This document shows, in pieces, positions 34,908 through 47,400 of a DNA stretch of 64,000 nucleotides. The notes beneath the pieces were generated by a model. That model saw only the letters and a list, made by a program, of their open reading frames with translations, had not been told where the DNA came from and ran no database searches. Within the stretch, counting starts at the first letter, position 1. Each line of letters opens with the position of its first letter. The position numbers and the translations under genes were made by a program. Location: the NCBI RefSeq assembly GCF_037975245.1, contig NC_092582.1:5992001-6056000 (forward strand), given 5' to 3'. Origin of the DNA: Apostichopus japonicus. Lineage: Eukaryota > Echinodermata > Holothuroidea > Aspidochirotida > Stichopodidae.

Positions 34908-37280
34908 GTTTCAAAACTTGTTTGTTGAACTTAAATGATCGATAAACGACAGAGCTGTCGAACTTACTTTCAACTAGTTGTATAAGTGAAGCTTTGCAAC
35001 TGTACCTTAATGACTAAAGTGTATACTGTGTTCCTAAAAATCTATTTTTGCATGCAGCCTTGAACATGAAACGGCCCAGTCGTAACTATGCATACGTAGG
35101 TTGATTCAAGCATGCATTACATGTTTGGTTTAAAAGTTACAAAAGAAAACCCTGTTTCTATTACAGATTAGTATCAACTTAGCAAACAAAAATAAGCTAT
35201 TATTCAGCTGCTTTTATGTAGCCTACAACAAATGCAAATAGTGTATACAATAATAAATTAAAGGTAACCAGTGTTGCTCTGAAATTTGTACTTACTGGAA
35301 TTGTGAAATGATTCCCAAATCATTTTCCTACGCAGTTCTTACCTTCAATAAGACTTTCAGATAATAAGAAGTGTAACATTAGACACAGAGAAATATTTCT
35401 GCAAGAAATAATACGCTGCGGGTGGCAGTAACAGCAATGGAAAAGTACTATTTTCTGTCAACTTTCTTCGTATGTTTTGGGAGCAATAAAGATACTGATC
35501 TATAAGCAAATCATTTTATTTTGAATCAAAGAGAGGTAGAGAGAGAGAGTTAAATAAACATTGGCAATGTAAGAAGGAATTTACCCTTTTTAATTATGTT
35601 ATTGTTTGTGATGAAATAGGATCACAAGGAGAGTTAAAAAAATCCAATTAAAAAGGTGTGAAGGCACCTGAAATAACAAAAGAAAAACGACCAGAGTCAT
35701 GGTGGTGTACATAACACCCAGTACATATGGGGGGAAAGCAGTAATGCGGGAAACCATGGCGAACACCAACCCTCCCCTTTGTAAAAAACCATTAATGCAT
35801 TCCGTGTATTTCGGTTACAGTGACAACCTTAATTCGCATAATAATTACATCGTATATAGCGCAGATCAGAAAACTTTATAACTATATGTAATTGTGCATT
35901 CAATATAAAGTACAACAAAGGTTTACACATAATGAAACGTAAAACACGGCAAGCAAAATATAAAGCCTGAAGGCATAAACTCTCAAAGAACTGTTCATAT
36001 TAAAGGGATCGCATCCATTCGTAGGTCTCTCTTAGCTCAAAAAAAATATATATATAAACAAATATAGCCGTATGCACATTGTATAACGTAAATACTACAA
36101 CTGCAGGCTGAGATTTCCAAACTTTTGTATTACCATACGCATAATAGGTGTTGCAACTGACCCGTATGTTGAGGAATTGTATTATTTATAGTACATATGT
36201 TGCATTAAACCAACGAGAAAGGTGAGATGAGGGAGCAACCGATGGCATCCACAAGATTCGAAAGATTTGGGTAGAGTGTACCCACCCCTTTGAAGTTGAA
36301 CGTGTTGTTTTTTATTTTAAATTCCTTTGCTTATGTTTGCCGAAAACACTCCGGGAAGGTCTACCCCTAGTTCATTGTCAGCCCATCCTCTTGTTGTTAA
36401 GAATATTCCGTGTGTAAAAGTAAGAAGGCATGACGTTTCGATCCTAGCAGGATCTTCTTCAGAGGCTGAATATTCCGTAATGAACTTGGTTGGCATGTCC
36501 TTTGTGACTGACAGAAAAGCAAGGTGTACAAGCAGTAAGAATATTGTTCTTTCCTGTATGGCAGTGTGTTAGTGCTAAACATTGGCTCAAGTGTCGCACA
36601 AGGTAAAGGTGAAAAAAAAAATGTTTTTTTCAGGACGTTATAGTAATCTGAAAGTAATAAGTTTAGTCATAGAAAGGCTGCCTCTCACGAGCCAAATGGT
36701 ATCGTAACAAAGGCCAGTGTTCTGGTGCCTATAGTTTACAACAATGTTTGTTCTGAGTAAGAATTTGGCACGAAGGGGATTGGTTCAATTGATTCCCCCT
36801 CAGTCCCCCCCCCCCCCCCTCAGAGCCCGATATGACTTAGTTGTCACTATTTGGTCTGTTGGAAAACTGTTGTTTAGGGATCTTTAAGCTCGCATCGTAA
36901 ATAAGGGTATTTCCCTTTCATTATGATCACAATGATTCGAGTTGAGAAATTAAACATGTAAATGTCATGAGAATAATTTTGTCTTACTATTCATGTTACC
37001 TGGTTCGTAAACTGTAACAGATTTGCAAAATTTGGCTTAGAACGGAGTCAGCCTCCAGATCAAGGCAGAAGGTTTCGGATTTTTGTTAAAAGAGAAAAAA
37101 GTTGCAGTAAACAGAGAATACAAACAAATGAGAAACTATCATTGATTTCCTGCTTTAATTAACTCACATATGCGGAATAAAAAACACAATAGTATTAGTA
37201 TAAGGTAGAGAACTATATTTCTTTGCTTTGATTAATCTATTCCACCTATCACACAACGAAGCACAACAATAGATTTAGAA
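34908..37280. other. Region between the CUB gene start and the CCHCR1 3' end
   Basis: AT-rich with no supported gene. It includes the promoter side of the CUB gene and a fragment (about 36420-36475) of the palindromic repeat whose core is GATCCTAGCAGGATC. Confidence 0.4.
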
Positions 37281-37288
37281 CAATAGTT

Positions 37289-37294
37289 TTATTC
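37289..37294 (-). terminator. Possible poly(A) signal for CCHCR1
   Basis: TTTATT on the plus strand reads AATAAA on the minus strand, about 1 kb past the CCHCR1 stop. It is the first canonical hexamer I see downstream. Confidence 0.35.
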
Positions 37295-37639
37295 AGAACA
37301 ATAGACCTAGAACAATAGTTATTTCAGAACAATAGATCCAGAATGAGGGACAACAAACGTTAGTTTGTGACAGTCTCTATGAAAACGTCTATCGTCCAGT
37401 CAAAAAATGAGTGTTAATGAAGAAAGGAATGAAACTACCATTACAGAAAGTCATCCCAATCACCTACAATCATATCAATATTTCGATTTCAAATATGTGA
37501 CTCTTCAGTGGATATTAAGTAGAAACATACTATTAATGTATTTTTCATATAAACTATTTGTTAATATTTTTGCAGCATATTTACGTAGTTTAACGACAAG
37601 GTATCTGTCTCGGATTGCAATCTAACACACGGTCAAATC

Positions 37640-37995
37640 TCTGGAGTATCTTAACGATGACTGGCTTGATGGTCAGACTTTCTTCACAGTTACGACTCAC
37701 AGCTCTGGACGGAAGGTCGGATGATGGCCGGAGATCTAGCTCGACGGTAGCAGGTTCGATGGTCAGCGCTGCAACTAGATGACTAGCGACTAGTTTGATG
37801 GTTAGAGGTAATGTTTGGGTGGTACCATACGTCATAGGTGTCTTCGACACTAACTTGTTTGATGTTCAGAGATGTGGCATGATGGTATATGTCTGGGTTG
37901 ATACCTTCCATCCCAGTTGGCTTGATGGCTGAGTTCCCACAACATGGTGGGTATCTCGATAGCCAGGGGTCTGGCTCGATGTTAATTACCGTGAT
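37640..37995. repeat. Degenerate repeats with GATGGT core in the CCHCR1 3' flank
   Basis: GATGGTC, CGATGGT or TTGATGG recurs about ten times at irregular spacing of roughly 25-60 bp, within the inferred 3' UTR of CCHCR1. Confidence 0.5.
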
Positions 37996-38321
37996 GGTCG
38001 GATGAATGGACAGAGTCTTTCCTAAATATGTTATAATTGATAGTCAGTGTTCCACCTAGAACATAAACTACATCTCCAGAACTTTGTCTCAATGTCTTCA
38101 TGTTCAACCATAAATGTACAGTATCCGCAGGGGGGAACGGCCAGATATTCCATGAAATGAGCTCACTCCCTACACGACCAAAGCATCTACTCCAATGATT
38201 CCACATGATGCAAAAGATTTTCAGATCCGGAAGGACAGCAGGCTGCTGTTTTCCCTGATTTGTCAATGGACATGTCAGTTCTCATGAAAGACCACTTAAT
38301 AGTCAAGATGTGGTCGTTCCA

Positions 38322-38401
38322 TCAAGTGACCTCACCAAATTCGTCACCAAGAACCTGTTCGGCCAAGTTCTGAACGTCCTTTATCATCGCACTTATCGAT
38401 T
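38322..38401 (-). CDS. CCHCR1: CCHCR1 exon 20 and stop
   Basis: Encodes ESISAMIKDVQNLAEQVLGD and a further six residues, then TGA at 38322-38324. It corresponds to the human C-terminal ESIKGSLSVLLDDLQ helix; the human extension beyond it is shorter here. Confidence 0.88.
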
Positions 38402-41400
38402 CTGTGAGGAAAGAAAAGAGAGACAATGAAATGCAAAATCTTGAAGACTGCTGTCTCTGAAAAAACAGAAGAAAGGGTCAAATTTTCACAAAATTAATGA
38501 AGTAGGGACAGTCTGATTTTATATGAATGGTAATCAATAATATCTTGGTTAAAAACTAAAAAAATTAGTTTAACAGAGAATGACACTACTGAAAATTCAC
38601 AGATTATATTTCACCTCTTGTAGATTCCAATTGTGCATGTGAACAAAGCCCCATTGTTACAGTGACCAACACTGGGGAGACTGGGAGTATAAAAACTCTT
38701 TGAAAGACATAGCTTGTGTACAACTGAGGATGTGGTCTCGGCCATCTGCTTACTGCTCGATTGAATGCAAACTGACTCAACTCAACTGTCATGGACTACT
38801 TTTGGGTAAGTCGTCAAGCCCCATACTTTCCCCAACAGCGGCACAAGACCTAAAGCTGTCCCAGTCTTGATCAGTCATAGTCATGATCCCATGTACAATC
38901 CCCGCCTAGCTGCAGGGTTTTCATGTTATGGCGTCAGAGGATAAGCGGGTCTCGGTCATTCGGCTGTTTGACACTTGGTTCACAGTCAACAACACTATAA
39001 GCATATACTCTTGGGAAAAAGGACCTTTGTAGCAAGGCTGGAAGTACTGTAAGTTTCAAAGGGGGCAATGCAACTTCAGGGAAGGTAAGAAATTGGCTTC
39101 AATGTTCATTGAATGGCTGGGCAGTTTTGCAGCTCTCCAAAAGGCACCAAAGCAAAAATTTTGGAAAACGTGAAAAGTCACCCAGACACCTTTTTTCAGA
39201 GTGAGAAAAAACATGTTAGAGAAAATAACAAAAACTAGAAACAAATAATTTATAAGATTGGTGTTTGCAGATTCATATATCTAGATCAAACCAACAGCTT
39301 TCTCAGCAGCTACTTACTAGCTGCTTTAAGGCACAAACACTGCTGGTGTTTCATACCATTATTGAGCCTTTGGTTTAGTTTGTTAATGATCAAGATAATT
39401 ATAAGGGCACCAACGGTTACTTGATTTAGAGTTTAATACCACAGTCGTTGCCATCTGTAATGGATGAGGTTTTAAGGGTATTACGCCACGTGGTAAGAGC
39501 GAATTAATGCCTGTGTCCTGGTGCTGTCGAATAATTCAAGCCCTGCTTATACAGTATGCACGATACCTTCTAAATACCAAAGTTGAAATATCATCTATTG
39601 CACCTATTTTGTATATAAAGCTCCTTTATAAATAAATTGTTTTCAGAACAAAGGTCAGTCAAACTCGAGACAAGTCTTAGACTTACCAGCTTAGCTTTAC
39701 CATTAAATACGAAAAAATAAAACTGATAATTCACCCGTTTTGGAACCCACTTGTCTTTTACTTTGCCAGGATGACAGAGTTGGTGTCGGCCCAGACAAAC
39801 AGAGGAAAAGCAAACAACAATATAAAAAAATTATTAAACAAAGGAGTTATTATAATTGTTAACTTCACCTGCTTTGCCCTGAGGATCCAACAGATCCTGT
39901 TCCTTTGTTCTTTCTTCCTGTTTATCTTGCTTTGTGTTCTCTCTCTTGGGAATATCCTCTTCATCCTTCCCATCCTCCTTGTAGCCCCTGACTGTCCTCC
40001 TGTACGACTTGTATTTACTGATCAGACCCTCTTGCTTCAATGTCGCCTTGAAATTCAAAAACAAAATGCTACCTTATTGTCGATACGACACACCATAGTC
40101 ATATGTTAAAGGTTAACTCTCACAATGTTGTCTTGTTTTAATGATTGAGTTACATATCTATACAAAAGAGTCCAGTTGTAGGTTAGGTTGCTGAATCAAT
40201 TGAAAATCTCTCACTGCCTTCTGAAATGACTAGCTCATAGATAAGACACTTTCTTATTGTCTTCACCAGCCTAGGTAGCATTCCCTTCACACTTGTCATA
40301 CTTTCACCACTGAACCAAAAAAGTCACAGCTCCACTCCTATCACCCCATCCCCCCCCCTCCCGCCCCTTTCCAACAACCAATCCATCTTCCTCAAACTGC
40401 TACATTAAAGTAACTTTCCCTGTTACTGGTTACTCAAGACTGTTACAAACCTTTAATATAAGAATCATATAGCTCACCATGAGTAGGTTTCTATCCTTTT
40501 CGGTCTCTCTTAGTTTTTTCTTGAGTCGATCCATCTCTGCATTAAAGTACACCTCCCTGCCCCCCTGACTGTTGCTGGCGTGTTCCTTCTCACGCTGCAG
40601 TTGTCTTTCCATTTGACGATAAGAGACGACTGTGGAGGAAGAAACTAACGTATGAAGCTATAATGCACGGCAGCAACAAAATTTGTTCACCTTCATAAAG
40701 AAAACCCCATAAAATGATAACGTTTTTAAAAATGGGCATGATGACGTTTTTAGATTAATTTGAACAACTTTGGCAAAGAGAAAATCCATGAGGACCAAAG
40801 CTTTCATCATCATGACAAACATTCCAGTTATCTCTCACCTCCAATTCCTGCCCCCCCACCCCCCCCATTTCCCTATCCCCCACCGTTGCCATCCACTATG
40901 TGTCTCTACCCAAGCAGGGTATACGAAACAAAGACTGTTTAACATAGATTTCTCTTCATTGAAAAGAAATATCAGATGAATTTAAAGGAAGTGCTTAGAG
41001 AAAGAAGAAATGTTTTCCCATCAAATTGATATTCAAGATAGAATTAAAGTATGAAGTTCTAACCAAATCACAAGACAGAAATCTTCAGAGCTCTTAACTC
41101 AACTGTTGTGACCTAGTTCGCTCTAGTCCTTAAGACCTTTAGTCGTACAAACCCCCCCCCCCTGCCTCCCACCCATCGCCCGATCCCCCGGCACATTGAC
41201 CAATGGTTAATTGATGAGCCCTGACTAAACGACTATAACCTGGTAACGACTGATGCTCGTTTAGGTCACACGTAAAGTTTGTTCTCAAGATTGATTACAT
41301 TTTTCTTGGAACAGGGCACTTTAAGTAGTGAACCAGTGCATGCTAGCAACTGCCAAATACACCTTCCATGTGTGTTTCTCTGACTGAAGAACACATAATG

Positions 41401-44400
41401 TAAGACTGGTAAAACCTTAATCAGTCACATTTATGTTTGTCCATATTACAACTCTTGAGTTAAATCATGTCACATTCAGTCATGCAATTAACAACCAACT
41501 TTATGCTGATCAGGTATAATCAAATTACTTGTGAATCAACCTGAACCATACCAGAAAAAAAAAATTACAAAAATTAAATTACAAAAAAATGTAATTAAAA
41601 ATTAGTACCGGCTTTAGCATGCTCCCTCCTTGCCTCATTCAATCTCTTCTCCATCTCTTTAAGTTGCATCTGGTATTTTTCCTCCAAAGCTGCACACTTC
41701 TCATCTGATGCTTAAATCAAATGCAAGAACTTGAAGGTTGAAAATTGTTCAAAAAAAAATAAATAAATACAGATTCATATTCTCAAGAACAAGTGATGTA
41801 AATTACCGGCAATTAAGTAAAATGTTTCATTCCTGGCAAGTTCATGTTCGAGTAGACATGTATCTGTCTGTTACAAAATATAGCTCAATTTGAAGAGAGT
41901 ACTGATATTAATGGATTTTTGTTGTTTGTATCTGTAAAAGTTGGGAGATTGCTTTTTTTATGACAAAACCATGACATTGAATTCTGGATGAGCAAACTAA
42001 CCAACTTTGACCCAAACTCAAGATGCTAGCTTGTGTTACCTCTTTGATTAAAGCAACTTTTATTTGCCTCTATAGAGAAATTTCATGATATTAAAAAAAA
42101 AAAAATCGGCTAAATTGCACTGATGACGTCATTCACTCTGCTGTTGCCAGATGCAATATGTCACAAACTTTAAATTAAATTTTTTTAAACAAAATCATAT
42201 CTTTCTGACACAAAATGCTACAAGGATGTGGTTTTGACTGAAATATACCAACAATTTCCAGCAATTTGTTTAAGTCGTCACCTTCAATCACTAGAATATC
42301 CGTTTGAAAGAATAATTATTCTGATTGTTTAAAACTGTTTGAGCCATTTTAAAAGTTTACCAGTTTCAGCATAGACTTCCATCTTTGAGAGATTTATCCT
42401 GAGTGAAGCATTTGTCTCGGTCAGGTCTCGTATTTCTTTGTGTCTGTGGTGTAGTTCCTCCTTGAGATTGGCGGATGCCTGACGAGACAAAAAAAAAACA
42501 AAGAGACTAAGACATGGTCTACTCTCTTGGCTCGTGTGTTTCATGTTTACAAGAATAAAGGGGGGTATGTATCGATTTTGGCGATATGCAGATCTTTTGG
42601 TCCAAACTATTTAATAAACTTGATGCCTCATGCCACTTTTCATAGAGTTTTGTTTGCAGACTCCACAGTGTGCCCTGAGTAGTTGTCTTTTTCTCTTTCC
42701 CTCACAATGCCTGATTGAATAGGTAAATATTACATATCAAGGACACTAGAACAGCATCAATATTTCATTAAAAAAAATAGCTCAATTTGATGTCACTCAT
42801 TTTTTAATACCTGCAATCTTCTGTTGAAAACTAAAATAAAAATAAAAAACAAAAACTATTTAGCAAACTGCTTATCCACTAAAGACTCTGTTTAAGAGAA
42901 TGTGTAAAAGTAAGTTGGCCTGATATTTGGATCCTAGCAGGATCTTCTTTAATGGCTGAATTGTCAGAGGCTGAATTCTCATCTTGTCATTCAGCCTCTG
43001 AAGAAGATCCTGCTAGGATCGAAATGTCAGGCCCTCTTACTTTCACATGAAAAGTAACATAGATATAATATAAGATACCTCTGATTCTTTATGAAGCTCA
43101 ATCTCCAATTGTGAGTTACTTTCCTTCAGAGATTGGACTTCTTTCTCCACTGCAGAAAGAAACAAAAGAGGAAACGTGTGGACATAAATTAGTGTTTGGA
43201 TTGCTTCATCTTTGAAACTATTCAACACAATTCATTAGAGATGAATTACAAACTGCTATAAACATCTATTAGATAGAACCACATCATCATCATCATCAAA
43301 ATCTTGACAGCTGATTCATATAATAGTTGCTATTTAAAAATAGTTGTTGTAAAGACCATAAAATAAAAAAAAATCATAAAAAATATGAAAATATTAAAAA
43401 AATAAAATAGAAAACAGAAAATAGTTGCTATTTTTATTTAACTTTCTGTAAATTTGTATTTACTACTTTACAGTAAAATCTAACAGTAATGCTGTTCACT
43501 GGCCGGACTACTATTTTATTCTAGTTTATTTCTTTTCACCAGAAATACAAATATTTGCATTGTGGTTTCGATGATGTAATTAGATAAATCGATTAGGATT
43601 TTGCTATCTTCCCTTCTAGAGATATCATGCTTACAAGGCCTATGCAGATTGTTTTCTGTTCATTCACATGAAAGAATCATACAGTTCCACTTACTGGAAC
43701 ATCATCAATGTTACACTTCAATTCACGTTGCCAAATAACATACACCATGAAAGAAAACCATTTTATGTTACCTATGTGTGTAACAGATAATACTCCTATT
43801 TTAGATGCCATTGCTCATATTAACTCTCTCCTCTTACAAACTAAGCCAGTCAGAAACTTCCATAGCATGCCTTCGAAAAAGGATCCCTTTTAAAAGATGT
43901 CTGGCTTAACTCTGCTGTGAACTGAATTAATTTTTAGTTATGTCATTACTTAAACAAGATAATTTTCCATTATTATATATACAAAAGGAAAAACGAGTCA
44001 TTACTGCCAGATGACATCTACAGTAGTAGTTTTTACTACATAAATCTACATAAATGAGAGCGTGGTGGCCAATTGGCTAAGACGTCGGACTCGCTCCACC
44101 CAGGGGTTAAATGGGTACCTGTGAGGTAACTTGTCATTGGGCGCAGTATATAACTGCTGCCGACTGGAGAGATTTACTCTGGGACAGGTTATCATTGACC
44201 AGGGGTAATATAACGTCTGTAAAGCGCTTGGAGACCTATCGCTGGTATAAAGCGCTATTTAAAAAGCAAATATTATTATTATTTTTAGTTATGACTCACA
44301 TAATTGCATTGCCTCTGACACCCGTCTCTCTGTTTGTTGTGATTGCTCTCGCAGTTTCCCGGCCAAGTTGTCTCTCTCTTTGCGTAGATGATCCAATTCT

Positions 44401-47400
44401 GCTTGCAGTTCCTTCCAGGGTAGACTGCATAAAAGAGGTTTATTAATATTGTGTAACCTTTCCACCAACTTTTATTAGATATATAATGTGCACCATTCTT
44501 TTAACTAGGGTAGACTACACAATGAGTAATACATATTTTGCATATGTGTAAGCAATTTTGCAAATTTCTGTTTACCTTTTTTCTTCTATGCAAAGACAGA
44601 TAATATATTCTATTTATTATATTCATTACTAAAACAATAAGTTCAAATCATTTAATCTTGGCAGTGCTACTTGGTAAACATCACACTTTAGACACCAACA
44701 TCAAGCAGACAACATAAACATTTGTGAAAATTGAATATCAACAATGAAAATCAAATACTTTGTAAATTAATTTAATAATCTTACTTATCCTCAATCTGTG
44801 TCTCGTCTGTCTGCGATTCTGAATCTCGTGACTGACTCGACGACGATTTCCCCGAAGCTTTAGACATCGCGATCCTCCACGAGGATTCCTTACGGGCAAA
44901 GAGATCTGTTTCAGCAATGAAGGGAAACAATATCAAGAAATGACAAATAAATATCACAGTAACTATATGATACAAAAATAAAGTTAAAGTATGATTTAAT
45001 ATATTCATATTTAAATTTAAATTTGAATACCTTTCAGTAAATCTACTCTGCTGGTGGCAAATTTAATCCTCTGTTCTGCAGCCGCCAACTTCTTTAAAGC
45101 GCTCTGTATGTCCGTAAATCTTCCTGAGAAAAACTCTTGATTTCTGCCAAGATGAAAAAGTAGATAGAATGTGCAGCTCCAAAAGACTTTACAGAAAATT
45201 TCATTTTGTTTTTTAAGTGTGCAATGCAACTTGTGTACAGCACTCCCAATATAGAGAGATTTCATGAAGAAGAATAGAAATAATGTACGCACTTTAGTGA
45301 GATGATGCAAAATTCAGAGAAAAAACAATTACAAACCAATTCCCTCTACCATCCTTTCCTCTCAACTCTCTTTTACGAAACAATTCTTAAGTAGTGAAAA
45401 CCTAATGATTCTATTATTATTTTACACTCATACACACTTTCATTTAAGTATTAATGCCATGCAAGAAGCAACTTTTCAACATGTTGGTCTTTTTTGCTCA
45501 TTTTTTAAGTGAAATTTCACCTGTTAGTTAACTGAAATTCCATCACTATGGGATTATTATGATTGCTACATTTTAACGTCTATTGGAAGACTTTAACTCA
45601 GTTGCCATTTTAAGCTTCTTTAGCTATAGTCAAAACAACATAATTAAATCCAATCAAACATAGCCACATTAAAGTTGCCTTTTTATTTTTAAGGGATGGG
45701 GGGTTGGTGGGAGGGGGGCAGATATCATTTAACTCCTTTGTCACTCCAGAAATATGTGATAAATGACATGAACACTATTAGAGAAATTTCTTTGTTATTA
45801 ACAGCTTGACTCACAGACATTTACATCTGAAACTTTTTCCTTGTTTTGTCTGATCAAAATAAACTTTCAAAATGACTTAGATGAAGGATAAAACAATTCC
45901 ACAGATAATACCAGGAGAACTTTTTCCTACATTTGGCTTTCAAACAAACTTTTTCGCTCAAGACATCACAATGTTAACTGTAAACCGTCACACCACTTAC
46001 TTGACTACCAGTTTCTTAATGTTCATCCCTGATTCCTCCCATGCGGTGAGATGCTGATCAAGTTGACCTGCGATGTACTCTGTAGACTCAAGTTCATGCG
46101 ATCTTGCCTGTGTAAATAAGCAACAATTGGACATTTAATTAAAATTTGTGACAACAAGCAAGTCATGAGTAAGAATATAATTTGAAAAAGGTAAACAATA
46201 TAAAACAGGACATTTCATCAAAACTCTTTCCAAAAGGGTATAAGATCATTTACAAGACTTTTACCTCCCACCCCATTAATCCCCCTCTTCTCCACCCCAT
46301 TAAATTCCCTTTGACATTCACCTCTATCCCATCACCTCACCCTTGAGCATTACATGACTGATTTGTTTCTCGAGTTTAAATACAGCTTCTAAGTCTTCCC
46401 TCTCTGGCCCTTCCCTACCCACCCATAACACCCTTCCACCTCATCACCTTTTTCCTTGGGCCTTACTTGACTGATCTGTTTCTCTAGTTTTAATTCAGCT
46501 TCTCTGTCTGACCTATCTAGCCCATCATACCCCTCTCCCACCCATTACCCCACTCCTATCCCAACACCTACCCCCTTATCCTCACCCCATCACCCTCACC
46601 CCATCACCTTTCCCATCACCCTCACCCCATCACCTACCCTATTACCCTCACCTAATCACCCTCACCCTATCACCCTTGTGCCCTACTTGACCTTCTTCCT
46701 TGTGCCTTACTTGACTGATCTGTTTCTCTAGTTTCAATTCAGCTTCTCTGTCTGACCTATCTAGCCCATCATACCCCTCCCCCACCCATTACCCTCACCT
46801 CATCACCTACCCCATCACCTACCCCATTACCCTTACCCCATAACCCTCACTCCCACCCTATCACCCTCACCCCTTGTGCCTTACTTGACTGATCTGTTTC
46901 TCTAGTTTCAATTCAGCTTCTCTGTCTGACTTATCTAGCTCATCAAACCCCACCCCCACCCATTACCCTCACCTCATCACCTACCCCATCACCTACCCCA
47001 TTACCCTTACCCCATAACCCTCACTCCCACCCTATCACCCTCACCCCTTGTGCCTTACTTGGCTGATCTGTTTCTCTAGTTTCAATTCAGCTTCTCTGTC
47101 TGACAGTCTGTGCTCTAGACTCTCAATTGTGCTTTGATTCTTCTGTAACTGGTTTTGCAAATCATTGACCTTTGAAAAGAGAGACAGTTTGTTTCTTAGA
47201 GAATAAAAAGATTGATTGCTTTGATAAGATTGTGAAATGATTCGGCTAAGGCCTTCAATTAATTTATCATTCTCCTTTTTCTTGTTTATCTTTAAGATCT
47301 CTAATTAACCTCAAAGAATTGTCAGAAACAGCATTAAACTGCACAAATTATTAAGCAAATTTTCTTTTTCACCTTGAATGTGTAGCCTTTCAGTTCTTTG

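Noticed and set aside
42813-42830. 10-base micro-exon (TTCAACAG|AAGATTGCAG|GTATTA) between CCHCR1 exons 15 and 16
   Set aside because: Exons 15 and 16 already join in phase 0; a 10-base insert would shift the frame.
46881-46930. Copies of exon 10's end as alternative in-frame micro-exons
   Set aside because: Each copy has the donor and an AG upstream but no pyrimidine tract, so a functional acceptor is unlikely. Kept only as a repeat finding.
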